Assembly: GCF_004379255.2 (NCBI RefSeq)
Contig: NC_056033.1
Span: 22,498,209 to 22,562,208, forward strand
Direction: 5' to 3'
Length of the DNA: 64,000 bases
Origin: Salvia splendens
Lineage: Eukaryota > Streptophyta > Magnoliopsida > Lamiales > Lamiaceae
This document shows, piece by piece, positions 44,544 through 54,603 of the stretch. Both the position numbers and the translations under genes were made by a program. Below the pieces are notes generated by a model. That model was not told the DNA's origin and did no database searches. It saw nothing but the letters and a program-made list of their open reading frames with translations. Position 1 is the stretch's first letter. Every line of letters starts with the position of its first letter.

Positions 44544-46135
44544 TTACTTTTCTCTCGACTCTTTTTCAATGCCCTCGCTTTTTTTTCTCTCAACCTCACG
44601 AGCTCTCCTTGCTTGAGATAATTTCTGTTGATCTTCTTGAACTTGTTGAGGTGTCAAAGAGACAAGCATGATAGACTTGTTGTTGTGCGTGAAGGTGTAG
44701 TGGTTGTGAAATCCATCATAAGTCACTCTTCGATCAAACTGCCATGGCCTCCCCAAAAGAATGTGACTAGCATGCATTGGCACAACATCACAAAGAACAT
44801 CATCTTTATAATTGCCAATTGAAAACGAAATTAGAACTCGCTTAGTCACTCAAATTTCTCCACATTCATTAAGCCATTGTAGCTTGTACGGATTAGGATG
44901 TTTTTCCATTGTTAAGCTCAACTTTTCCACCATTTCAGAACTTGCAACATTTGCACAACTACCACCATCAATAATCATTATGCAAAGTTTACCTTGGACC
45001 AAACACCTTGTGTGGAAGATGTTCTCCCTTTGTTGATCATCATTTCTGTTTTGCATGTTTAGAGCCCTTCGAACGACCAAAAGTTCTCCATGTTCTGGTC
45101 CAATCTCCTCCAATTGTTTATCCTCCTCCTCATCATCATCATCATCATCTTCACGTTCACTTTCAGATTCTATCTCTCCATTTGGCTTCAAAATCATCAC
45201 CCTTTTGTTTGGACATTGAGATGCAATGTGTCCAACACCTTGACAACGAAAACATTTGATATCTCTATTTCGAGTAGAAGTAGAAGTAGAAATACCTTTA
45301 CCCTTCTCAAATTCTTTGGACTTGGATGTCGACGCTTCATTTTGGGGTTTAGAACCTGCCCCAAAATTGGATTTGGATGAAGTCCACTCTTTTGTCCTTG
45401 AAGAATGAGAACTTGTTGAAAAATTCTTTTGGATTGTTCCCTTCTTCTTCAATTGTCCCTCCACCTTCATGGCCATATGAACCATGTCCTCTAACTCCAC
45501 ATAGTGTTGAAGCTCTACAATGTTTGCAATCTCCCTATTCAGCCCACATAAGAATCGAGCCATAGTTGCTTCTCTATCTTCTTCAACATTTGCCCTAATC
45601 ATGGCAATCTCCATGTCTTTGTAGTACTCATCAACAGATTTAGTACCTTGTTTCATAGATTGTAATTTTTTATACAATTCACGAAAATAATGAGAAGGTA
45701 CAAATCTCTTTCGCATTATGCCTTTCATTTCTTCCCAAGTCGAAACTGGTCTTCCTCCATATCGCCTTGTACTAGTTGTCAATTGATCCCACCAAACTAT
45801 AGCTTAGTCAGTGAATTCAATAGCAGCAAGCCTAACCTTTTTCTCCTCGGAATAGTTGTGACATTCAAAGATGAGATCCACCTTTCTCTCCCACTCCAAA
45901 TAAGCTTCGGGGTCACTCCTTCCTTGGAATGTTGGGATCTTCAGTTTGATGCTTCTCAAATCACCATCAACTTCATTTGTACGCCCTCTTCTACCGTTTC
46001 CATGCCTCTCATTTCGATGCTTGAAGTTCCAGCCTCTCCAAGCGCTCTGAAACACTTTCCAAAACACGTCCAAGCCTTCTAGAATGTTGTTGCAAGCAAC
46101 GTAGGATCAATTTGATTTTCATCAGTAGAATCCAT
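44544..46135 (-). pseudogene. Gypsy J gag-protease, broken by stops
   Basis: Gag ATG at 46135. It is broken early (stop within ~20 codons), then the gag core IKLKIPTFQGRSDPEAYLEWERK (about 45950), a stop TAA at 45804-45806 (TAT in gypsy K), VSTWEEMKGIMRKRFVPSHYF, an acidic run, the CFRCQGVGHIASQC knuckle (about 45250), and the protease with IIDGGSCANVASSEMVEKL (about 44960). DGG in place of DSG/DTG is usual in this lineage to my knowledge. TGA at 44850 replaces the CGA of sister copies. A frame change near 44580 in an A-rich tract separates the spacer from pol. Confidence 0.85.
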
Positions 46136-46544
46136 CCTCACAGTTCACTCGTGTATCACACAAAAATAAACCTCACAAAACACTCCTGTATATCACTCGT
46201 TGGCTTTTACCTCCCCTCAAATAATCTCACCACTCAAGCCTTTTACCACTCTTTCTCTTTTGCAAAGATAACACAAGTAAAAAACAAATCAAGAACAAAA
46301 AAGAACTAATAACGACCAATCAAACTTCAGCCCTTGAACAAACAAGAACTAATAACGACCAACCAAACAAATACAAATCTCTTACGCATTATGCCCTTGA
46401 GGTGAAATATGTATTTCATTTTTTTTCTATTTTTTCGGTTTATTTTTTCTTTTTTTTTCAGTTTTTTTTGTCAAGGATATGAAAGATAAACAATGTAAGA
46501 TAAAGCTAAGGATAGATCAATACCAGTTGGCTCGTGATACCAAA

Positions 46545-46880
46545 TGATATGGATTGGGATACGACAAAGGACCCGCTGGATATATTGATCCAAGAACCCT
46601 ACGTATAAGGTTTGACAGTGGACTCCCTTGATTGATAATCTGGTTCGATCCACTTCCAGAGCTTGGAAAACCTCGACCCGTTGGCTATATGATCAGCCAA
46701 GAACCTCGGTATGATTGAACGCCACAAGAACTTGCTCAAAGTATCTTGATAAGTTCCAAACAAATGAAAAACTCTACAAAGAGAATTCAACTCACAAGAC
46801 AAAGTCTATTTTCGTATTTGATCAATAGTGTCCTCAAATGACATGCTTACAAGCCTATTTATAGGCTAGAATGGACTCTT
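46545..46880 (-). repeat. Gypsy J 5' LTR remnant
   Basis: Ends (on the minus strand) with CATATCA at 46545 next to the primer-binding site. It is cut upstream at 46880, where LINE P begins, so only the R/U5-side ~336 bases remain, with the TATA box at its edge (about 46857-46866). Confidence 0.87.
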
Positions 46881-47303
46881 AAACCACATGGGAAAGATGA
46901 TTGCAGCCTTTGCGGCACCGCTGGACGCCCACTCATCTCTGGAGGCAGAGCTTAAGGCCATTCTCCTTGGCCTGAACATGGCAAAGGAATTAAACCAACC
47001 AATATGGCTTGAGGTGGACTCCGAGCAAGCGTTCAGGCTATTCAACGGAGCAAGTTGGGGTCCGGCCCATACTCGACATGAAGTTGCACGCCTAATAGCC
47101 TGCAAGCACCAAACTACACTTCGTGCCTCCTTCATCCACCGAGAAGGCAACAAGGCGGCTGATTTCCTCACCAAGATGGGCATGGAGAAGACTGATTTAT
47201 ACCGCATGACTACGCTTTCAGCCCCACGGTCCTTAAGGCCATGATCCGTTCGGAAGAAATGGGGATCCCTAATATCAGAGTTCGAGGAGATGACATCAAT
47301 TAG
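46881..47303 (+). pseudogene. LINE P ORF2 RNase H end
   Basis: Last ~140 codons of ORF2: GKMIAAFAAPLDAHSSLEAELKAI, LEVDSEQAFRLFNGASWGP, FIHREGNKAADFLTKMG. This is the C-terminal half of the RNase H domain, with its Glu, Asp and His/Asp motifs but without the first NTDG motif. A one-base loss near 47228 shifts the frame (…APRSL then RP stop); the ancestral end at GIPNIRVRGDDIN stops at 47301-47303. Confidence 0.83.
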
Positions 47304-47509
47304 CTTTGGAATCCACTTGTTGTGTTGATTGCTCTTTTGGAAAGAGTATGATGAGGTCCGGGCATTGTGGGTTCGGACCTTGTACTACTCTTGCTTATTT
47401 TGTGTAAGAGCATCACTTTTGGGTGTGGCCTTGCTCTCTACTTTTGGCCATGCAATACAGGGATGAGAGACCCACGAACCCTCCACCGTGAAGGTGTTAG
47501 TAAAAAAAA
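46881..47509 (+). mobile_element. LINE P, 3' end with short poly(A)
   Basis: RNase H end of ORF2 (to 47303), 3' UTR with stem (47345-47386) and terminal hairpin CACC-GTGAA-GGTG (47484-47496), then an 8-A tail. The left edge is a blunt junction with the gypsy J LTR; no duplication was found. Confidence 0.87.
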
Positions 47510-47915
47510 TGGGAGTGAAAATGCAAAGTTGGAAATCTGGAGCTATTCTGCTTTTCCAGCAGTCTGCTGCAACATTGCCAGCAACCGCTGGCGCCCAACG
47601 ACCGGTAAGCCAGTAGCGGTCCGCTCTAGGAATGTTATGCATTAAGTCATGACACGCCCAGCGGCCGCTGGAGAATGCGTGGCGATCGCTACCGAAAGTC
47701 CAGAGAGTTACGGGATGATTGATGGTGACTGCTGAAACAAGTGCAGCAACCGCCAGCCAAAGGTCAGAAGCCTCAGATCAACTCATGGCGACCGCTAGCC
47801 AAGGTGCTGCGGCCCGCCAGGAAAAAGCGGCGAGAAGAATTTGCCCTACTTTCTCTCCAAGATTTACCATATTTTGCAACTATTTTCCTTATATGAGAAT
47901 GGGCGATTTCTCCCC

Positions 47916-47923
47916 TATAAATA
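47916..47923 (+). promoter_or_regulatory. Candidate TATA box
   Basis: TATAAATA flanked by C-rich sequence, followed within ~40 bases by CATCAAAAAGAGATC. Confidence 0.45.
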
Positions 47924-48045
47924 TCCCCCAAAGCTTCATCAAAAAGAGATCTTCTCTTGTGCAAGGAGTTGAAGAAGGATTCAAGATCATCAAGGCTACA
48001 AGGATTCAGCCTTTGGGTTTTATTGCTTTAGTTCTTATGTTTTCA

Positions 48046-48120
48046 TTGTCTTCCCTTCAATCTATGTTTTTAGCTTATTGTCTTCCCTTCAATCTATGTC
48101 TTCCCTTCAATCTATGTTTT
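48046..48120 (+). repeat. Short tandem repeat, three copies of a ~20-bp unit
   Basis: Unit TCTTCCCTTCAATCTATG at about 48049, 48081 and 48099; copies 2 and 3 are directly adjacent. Confidence 0.9.
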
Positions 48121-49283
48121 CATGTGTATCTAAATTCATAGGAATCTAGGGATGTGTTAGTAACTTTTATTGGTTTATACAATTCCTATTTCTATTTAAC
48201 ATCCGTTTGTTCTTATTTTGTTTCTTCCATCATGGTGGAGGGTTCGTGGGTCCCACATCCCTATATATCGAGGCCACACCTAAAAGTGGTGTGCCAATAG
48301 AGACAATAGGAGTAGTAGGCGGTCCAAACCCACATGGGCGGACCTCATCATACTCCAACAAGAGCAAAAACAAGATCACCTATTCTAGGGAGGCTCTTCC
48401 CCTCGGACTTGAAGATTAGGGATTCCCACTTCCTCCATGCGGATCATGGCCTTCAAGAGCCGTGGAGCCGTGGATGTGGTCATGGGTTGGAATTCATCAA
48501 TCTCGGATCCCATTTTGGCAAGGAAATCAGTCGTCTTATTTCCTTCGCGGTGTATGTAGGTAGTGCGGAGGGTGAGGCACCGCTTGTGTAGGGCGATATG
48601 TACCATGGCCTGTCAGATATTTGCGTGCCCCAACCTTTTCCTTCCACCAATTTAATTGCTTGCTCGGAATCCGCTTCGAGCCATATTGGTTTCGCAAATT
48701 CCTTAGCCATTGTCAAGCCATGGTGCATAGCTAATAACTCGGCCTCAAGAGCTGAGTGTGCGGTGAGCGGGAGCGCAAAGGCTACTAGCAACCTTCCCGA
48801 GTGGTCTCGGATGAGGCCTCCGCCCCCGCTTTTCCCGGTTGCTTTGCAAAACGCACCATCCGTGTTAAGTTTCAGCCACGGTTGGTCCGGAGGGTTCCAT
48901 TTGACCATCATGGCTAATGGCTGCGGACTTCTTAGGGCGGCGTGACTCGGGATGTTGACTCCAAGCCGAACGCCCTTCCAATGCTTCGGCTTGAGGCTGC
49001 CGTTCGCCATGCTATTCCGGATGAAAGTGAGAGTCTGCCAAACCACATTGTTCGCCTTGAATTGGACTTCTTGGTGCTTGCTTCTATTCCTTTCTGCCCA
49101 GACAGACCAGAAGATAAGGTAAGGTATGAGGCGACTGAGATGTTTCCTACCCGGTTGCTGTAATCTTGTCCCCCAGACTTCGAGCCTAGTTGGTATGGTA
49201 TCGTTGATCCGAAGTGGTGGGGAGGAGCCTTCAAACCACCCATCAAATTCCCTCCACACCTTCGAAGCGCCCACTCCTTGGAT

Positions 49284-49301
49284 GAAGAGGTGTTGTAGGG
49301 T
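49284..49301. repeat. Half-LINE 3 target-site duplication (left copy)
   Basis: GAAGAGGTGTTGTAGGGT here is repeated exactly at 49658-49675. Confidence 0.95.
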
Positions 49302-49657
49302 GAATGTCTCATGTGGGCTCCCCAACCGGGAGAAGGAAGGCTTCATCGAGGAACTTGATCCGGGAGGGATCGTTCATCGCGGGGGTATCCCTATTGCGGG
49401 CCTCAATTAAGTGACGGACCTTGGATTTTGTGATGTGAAGGTTGCACCATGTTAATTGTAATAGAATAGTGAAGAGTACATTGATGACCACTCTAGTTGG
49501 TAGGGAGGCCCTCGTTGTACTCTAATTGGTTTTGGCGAGACGTCACTTTTGGGCGGCTCGATGTTCCTGGTTGTTCGTTGCAATTGTCCTTAGCAATGCA
49601 CACGTGTGGGTCCGCCTGAACCCTCCACCCTCGTGGTGCTTTTGATTAAAAAAAAAA
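49302..49657 (+). mobile_element. Half-LINE 3, strongly 5'-truncated
   Basis: 356-bp insertion: the last ~35 codons of the half-LINE protein (CGLPNREKEG ... GGIPIAGLN, stop 49408-49410), a 3' UTR with stem (49474-49522) and terminal hairpin CACC-CTCGT-GGTG (49626-49638), and a short A tail after TTTGATT. It is a more diverged family member than copies 1 and 2. Perfect 18-bp duplication. Confidence 0.93.
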
Positions 49658-52037
49658 GAAGAGGTGTTGTAGGGTCTGTGTGGTCTATGGGGGCAGCATT
49701 GACACTTGGACGCCAGCTCGATCTTCCGCCATTGGAGCTTCTAGTCGACTGGAATACGGTTAGACAAGAGTCTCCAAATAAAGATGGCAATGGTTGTAGT
49801 GAGGCCTGCCTTCCAAATATCTTCGAGTCCTTGGATGATGGGCCTTGTCACCCGGAGTGCTTCCCAGGTTGAGGCTAGCGAAAACTCACCACGCCGGGAT
49901 AAGGTCCATGTCGGTACGTCTGGCTCCCCGGAGAGAATCGGGGTGTTGAGGATATCGGTAACAATCTGTTGTGGGAGGCCAGCCTTGTCATGGAGTAACT
50001 GCAATTTAGGTTCATCCCAAGCACCTTCCGTGATGAACTCCGAGACTGTCGTACCATGGCTGCCCCTATCGTCAATGCAAAGCCCCCTGAGTGGTTCGTT
50101 GCCCATCCAAATGTCATCCCAAAAATAGATCCTTCCAGCCCCAACAATCCATCGTATGTGCGGGTGCGCATGGCCCCAAGCTCTGGCCAGCCTCTTCCAC
50201 GTTGGGCTACTCCTTCCTGAGGTTCTCGTGGTGAGAGGCGATGATGTTGAACAATACTTACACATCATGTAGCGTGCCCATAGAGAATTCTGTTCTCGGA
50301 ATCGCCACCACAGTCTAATGTTGAAGGCTCGCAGCACCTCCTTGAACTTACGAATTCCAAGCCCTCCTTCATTGGTGGGGAGGCACATCTGGTCCCAACT
50401 AATCCAATGGGTTCGTTTCCTTTCATTTGACGAGCCCCAAAAGAAACGCGCCAACTGTTGGTCAAGGAGCTTAAGGGAGCCGATTGTTGGCTCAATAGCC
50501 TGAAAAATATGGATATGGATTGCCTCCAGGGTACTCTTGATGAGAGTTAGCCTCCCTCCAAAGGATAGATGTCTATGCGCCCAACCGGAAATCCTTCTTG
50601 CAACCTTTTCCCGGATAAACATGAACATATCCGTGCGCTTGACTCCTCGATATATGGGGACTCCCAAGTAGAGGAAGGGGAAAGTCCCCCGAGCAAAGCC
50701 ACCTTCAGATTGGATTGCATGTGCCCATTGTTCATGAACTTCTGCGATGTAAAAGTTGCTTTTGGCGAGGTTGATCTGTTGCCCGGAGACTCCCTCATAC
50801 CCATTAAGACATGCTCTAAGTTGGCGAAGAGGGTTCTCAGCCGCTTGTGTAAAGATAATGATATCATGGGCGTATGCTAAGTGGCTTATTTCCATACTTC
50901 GCCTCGAGGCTTTAAATGTCATCTCCCTCCGACCGAGAATTAGCTTGTCAAGGGCCCTCGACAAGTAATCCGCCGCCATTACAAACAAGGCAGGTGAGAT
51001 GGGGTCTCCTTGTCGTAAACCTCGGGTTGATCTGAAAAAGCCAGCGGGGGCACCATTAATAAGAACAGAAAACCAACAGGAACCAACACACCTTTCAATA
51101 AGGCTGATCCATGGCTCCGGGAAACCCATGCGTCGGAGTACTTTTGTAAGGAATCCCCACTCATAGGCCTTGGCCATGTCAATCTTGATCGCCACGTTTG
51201 GGGCCGGGGAGCACCTATCAATCTCATGGAACATTTCTTGGGCTAGGAGAACATTGTCGTTCAGGAGCCGACCCTTCACAAAACCAGATTGGTTGGGAGA
51301 TATGACCTGCGGCAAGAAAGGTGCGAGTCTGGCCGTTAGGACTTTGGTAATGATCTTATTGAGGACATTGCATAGGCTAATAGGGCGGTAATCAGCCCAT
51401 GTCTCGGGCGACGCCTTCTTTGGAATAAGAACTATGTTTGTGGCCGTGACACTTCGGGGGAGGTAAGCCCCTTTGAAAAACTGAGAGATCGCTTCCACAA
51501 CGTCCCTTCCAACAATCGACCAACATGCTTGATAAAACGTGGCCGAGAATCCATCCGGTCCAGGTGCACTATCCCCGTATATCTCAAAAACTGCTCTCTT
51601 CACCTCGTCCGGATCCGGGGCCTTATGAAGGTTCGTAAGGTCATCCGAAGGCGGTATTTGGTGGATCAAGTCTAGGTCCGGCTCCTCGAGCGCTGGAATG
51701 TCTGGAGCGAGAAAACCCTGGAAAAACTCAACTGCCAAATTGCGAATCTCAGCATCATCCGAAATCTCCCGGCCATTTGTCCGAATGGAGTGGATTCGCA
51801 ACCTGACCCTCTTCTGTTTCACCCAACTTTGATAAAATATGGAATTCCTGTCTCCCTCCGCAAGCCACCTCAAGGCCGCCTTTTGTCGCCAAAAATCCTC
51901 CTCCATCTTAAGTAAGAGGATGTATTCGGCGATGTTCTTGTTTATCTGGGTCCTGTTCCAGGGCGTGGGGTCATCTTCGAAATTTGCTTGGGCCTTTGCT
52001 ATCTCTTCTTCCATCCACGTGAGATTAGCATGTATGT

Positions 52038-52056
52038 TCCCAAAGACTTCTTTGTT
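52038..52056. repeat. Half-LINE 1 target-site duplication (left copy)
   Basis: TCCCAAAGACTTCTTTGTT here is repeated at 54706-54724. The last two T merge with the poly-T run on this side. Confidence 0.93.
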
Positions 52057-52201
52057 TTTTTTTTTTTTTTTTTTATATAACACCCCGAGGGGCGGAGGGT
52101 TGAGGCGGACCCACACCTGTGCATTACCAAAAACCAATCGAAACAGCCAACCATACACCGAGTCGCCCAAAAGTGACGACTCGCCAAGACATGACAAATT
52201 A

Positions 52202-52250
52202 GAGTACAAAGAGGGCCTCCCTAGCGACTAGGATGGTCATCTATCTACTC
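52202..52250 (-). promoter_or_regulatory. Half-LINE 3' UTR stem structure
   Basis: On the element strand: outer GAGTA (52250-52246) pairs with TACTC (52206-52202), and inner CCTAG (52232-52228) pairs with CTAGG (52224-52220) around a 3-base loop. It corresponds in position and outer stem to the LINE 3' UTR stem. Confidence 0.55.
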
Positions 52251-52310
52251 TCAAAATTCCTATTACAATTTGATGCAACCTTTGCATCCCCAACGACCTT
52301 TGTCCATCAC

Positions 52311-54581
52311 CTAGTTAAGGCCCACAATAGGGATACCTCCGCAAGGGACATGCCCTCCTGGGTCAAGGACCTCGATGGTGCCCTCTATCTCCCGGTTGGG
52401 GGGCCCACATGCGACACTCATGGAGCAAATGCTCGAGTCATTCGCACCCGATGGGACACTCCCAAATGTCACCGTAGCAACATTCTCCTTCAAATGCCAA
52501 TCATCACCGTTTGGAGCCTTGGTGTGCATACCGCCCTCATGTATCTTTCCCTTCCTCTTCCTCAACACCAATTGGAAGCCATCCTTGTCCACACTTGGGT
52601 GACTCCTACTAGCCACCCTTGGCTTTGCCGATCCCGCACCCGATGTACCCTCAATGTTCTCCGCATGGTTGTTACAATCTTTGGCTTTATCCAATTGTCC
52701 AAAGGACGGTGGGGTGCCGGACCAAGCATCCGCCTTTGGACGCCACTCACGGCGGATGATCTTGGCGGGATGGCTCGAGTGGTTCTCCTTGGATGGTGCT
52801 CGGCGCTCCTTGTCTCTACCCCGAGCCTTTCTTCCTGTTGCATGGCAATCCTCTTTCTCATGCCCAACATGTTTACAATTAGCACAGAAAAGTGGAATAC
52901 GGTCCCATGCCACTTTGTACCGTGAATCTTTGCCTCGGATATTAAGGATGATCTCTTTCGTCGGGGGAATAGAGATGTCAATCTCTATGCAAATCCTCGC
53001 GAAGGAGAGTCGGTTTTGATGGATTGTAGCATGATCGGCTTGTAGTGGCTTGCCTAGTAGTTTACCAATCGCCATGAGAGCCGATTCCTCATAAAGATGC
53101 GCCGGGATTCCCATGATGTTGCACCAAACGGCAACAACCGGCGACTCGAAGAAGGTATCAAAGTCCGGCGCCCACTTAAACACCCTCATCGGGTGGATCG
53201 CAACAAACCAAATGGGGTTCCCATTGGGGCCATTTAAAACCTTAGCATAGTCGGCCATCGCTTGGAATTGAATTAAGATATGCTTAGCGTTCAAGTATTT
53301 CCAAGTAAAAGAACCCACAAACCCCAAACCTCCAAGGCTTTTTTGAATTTGGGAGGAGGATGGGAGCGAGTGTGAGAACTTTCCAACGACGGCTAGCCCT
53401 AGCTTCTCCGAGAGGTCGTCCGTTTCTGAATCGGAGAAGGTAAGGGTTGGTGTGCCATCAAAGCATCCGGCCTTCCCCACGGCTTTAATCTTGGTGTCAT
53501 CCAAAGGTATTGGCTCGGCCTTAAAGGCCTTGAACGTGGCTGATTCTCCTTCCACGCTCCCCGACCCCTTTTGGGGGTGGGGTAATTTCGCCCCCTTCCA
53601 AGCTCCCGCCGGCGGCACCAGGTTTTCCGGCGAGTTTTCCGGCCGCTGTGCGTCGGGGGTCCGGTCCCCTTTGTGTTCACCATGACCGATTGGTATGGGA
53701 GGAGGGTGTGTGGCACATGGAGTAGAATTTGAATTCAAATTGCCACTTACCCAAAGAGAGCCAACACTTCCTTCCCCATGCAAAGTAAGCTTTGTCTTTT
53801 CCCTCATTTGTGAGTCACATGCATCCAACTCCTCACATGTCACCCCCACATCAAGACAAGGATGCACATGCTCCCTTGTACCTTCCACATGCTGATGGTT
53901 GACCAGCACCATCTCCTTGGCTGTTACATCACCGTTCCGGCTGGCCGGCGCCGGCGAAGTTCCGGCTACCCCCTCAAAATCGGAGTCCTCTAAATCACAC
54001 GTTGGTGTACTCCCCTCCTTGTCTATTTGAGCTGATGCGTTCAGCACCTCCCCAACACAAGCTTGTTCAACCTCCGGCGACCCCCTCCCTTCACCCAGAT
54101 TTGATGTCGACTCCTTCTTCGGTTCATCTACCTCCCGGGAGCTGGGTTTGAATGGGGGGTCCACTAGGTCATCGTCCGAGATTCCGGCAGCAAAATACCG
54201 CTCATGGTCGAGAAGGAGTAAGTGACCCGTAGCTGTTTCGAAGGGGCCCGGCTTCGCCATTTGAGCAAACGTTCTCCTCGGATACCCATCGGAAGGCAGC
54301 TCTCCTTCCGGCGACGCCGTCCCCTCATCATTTTTTCCGGCGAGTAGCTCCTCGGCCATTTCGAAGATCATTTTCTTCTTGATTCGACTAACCCCCGAAA
54401 TAGTCTCAAGGCCTGCGCGTTTCAGCTCACTTCGGCCTCTCTCGGGGAAAGGAGTCCCGGCCCTCTTTGTCTTTGGCCGTGGGATGAGAGGGAGATTCCG
54501 TTCCGGCGAGTGAGGAGATTGGGTCGTGTGAGATGAGACCGTAGCAGCCTCAACCGCCGGTTCACCACCGGACTTCACCAT
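52311..54581 (-). CDS. Half-LINE 1 ORF1 protein (DUF4283 + CCHC), intact, 756 aa
   Basis: Complete open frame. ATG at 54581 (MVKSGGEPAVEAATV) is the first in-frame ATG. Order: low-complexity N-terminus, basic RPKTKRAGTPFPERGRSELKR, acidic middle, DUF4283-type nucleic-acid-binding domain (residues about 365-555, with VVGKFSHSLPSS, NAKHILIQFQ, MRVFKWAPDFD, LSFARICIEIDIS), CCHC knuckle CANCKHVGHEKEDC (about 564-577), a basic RKARGRDKERRAPSKE stretch, and KDGFQLVLRKRK near the end. It lacks the MSTNxYYxLM C-terminus of autonomous LINE ORF1s. Probable role: RNA chaperone that packages its own transcript for LINE ORF2. No partner ORF follows. The closest ORF1 in the window is the LINE C inverted piece. 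Confidence 0.9.
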   Translation of the reverse strand: MVKSGGEPAVEAATVSSHTTQSPHSPERNLPLIPRPKTKRAGTPFPERGRSELKRAGLETISGVSRIKKKMIFEMAEELLAGKNDEGTASPEGELPSDGYPRRTFAQMAKPGPFETATGHLLLLDHERYFAAGISDDDLVDPPFKPSSREVDEPKKESTSNLGEGRGSPEVEQACVGEVLNASAQIDKEGSTPTCDLEDSDFEGVAGTSPAPASRNGDVTAKEMVLVNHQHVEGTREHVHPCLDVGVTCEELDACDSQMREKTKLTLHGEGSVGSLWVSGNLNSNSTPCATHPPPIPIGHGEHKGDRTPDAQRPENSPENLVPPAGAWKGAKLPHPQKGSGSVEGESATFKAFKAEPIPLDDTKIKAVGKAGCFDGTPTLTFSDSETDDLSEKLGLAVVGKFSHSLPSSSQIQKSLGGLGFVGSFTWKYLNAKHILIQFQAMADYAKVLNGPNGNPIWFVAIHPMRVFKWAPDFDTFFESPVVAVWCNIMGIPAHLYEESALMAIGKLLGKPLQADHATIHQNRLSFARICIEIDISIPPTKEIILNIRGKDSRYKVAWDRIPLFCANCKHVGHEKEDCHATGRKARGRDKERRAPSKENHSSHPAKIIRREWRPKADAWSGTPPSFGQLDKAKDCNNHAENIEGTSGAGSAKPRVASRSHPSVDKDGFQLVLRKRKGKIHEGGMHTKAPNGDDWHLKENVATVTFGSVPSGANDSSICSMSVACGPPNREIEGTIEVLDPGGHVPCGGIPIVGLN

Positions 54582-54597
54582 GTGTCGGATGCAACAA

Positions 54598-54603
54598 TCA
54601 CAT
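54598..54603 (-). promoter_or_regulatory. Minimal start-stop uORF (ATG-TGA) in the half-LINE leader
   Basis: ATGTGA lies 16 bases upstream of the ORF1 ATG on the minus strand. Start-stop uORFs are known to stall ribosomes and tune translation in plants; a role here is inferred only. Confidence 0.5.

Larger units (their letters stand above)
40026..44599 (-). pseudogene. Gypsy J pol: RT, RNase H, integrase (split by half-LINE 2)
   Basis: From 44599 to 42030 the frame is open for about 860 codons: RT with [27 protein letters not shown] and YFDDILVYS (about 43820), RNase H ([23 protein letters not shown]), the integrase finger, and DDE core. The half-LINE interrupts it at QANKG. It resumes at 40300 with [14 protein letters not shown] and GDGPFQVI and runs to SGQPNA inside the LTR. 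Apart from the insertion the visible pol is uninterrupted, so this copy was probably functional in pol until recently. Confidence 0.88.
39303..46880 (-). mobile_element. Gypsy J, nearly complete CRM-like element with half-LINE inside
   Basis: Minus-strand gypsy: 5' LTR remnant (46545-46880), primer site, leader, gag, protease, RT, RNase H, integrase, 3' LTR (39303-40025, lacking its last ~47 bases). Half-LINE 2 interrupts the integrase. It is the most complete gypsy in the window, but both outer LTR edges are cut by LINE sequence. Confidence 0.88.
47510..48200. other. Unclassified repeat-like segment, possibly LTR or leader
   Basis: No credible ORF. The left half (47570-47825) has several variants of a GC-rich dyad around GCGACCGCT/AGCGGTCGC (GCAACCGCTGGC, AGCGGTCCGCT, AGCGGCCGCTGG, GCGATCGCTACC, GCAACCGCCAGCC, GCGACCGCTAGCC). 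A TATA box, TATAAATA, lies at 47916-47923 in CCCCTATAAATATCCCC. A short tandem repeat follows at 48046-48120. Composition and TATA box resemble the promoter half of a plant LTR, but no TG/CA edges or coding region were found. It is the target into which LINE C inserted. Confidence 0.5.

Noticed and set aside
47570..47825. CRISPR-like spaced repeats
   Set aside because: The dyad units are short, imperfect and irregularly spaced, and the setting is plant nuclear DNA.
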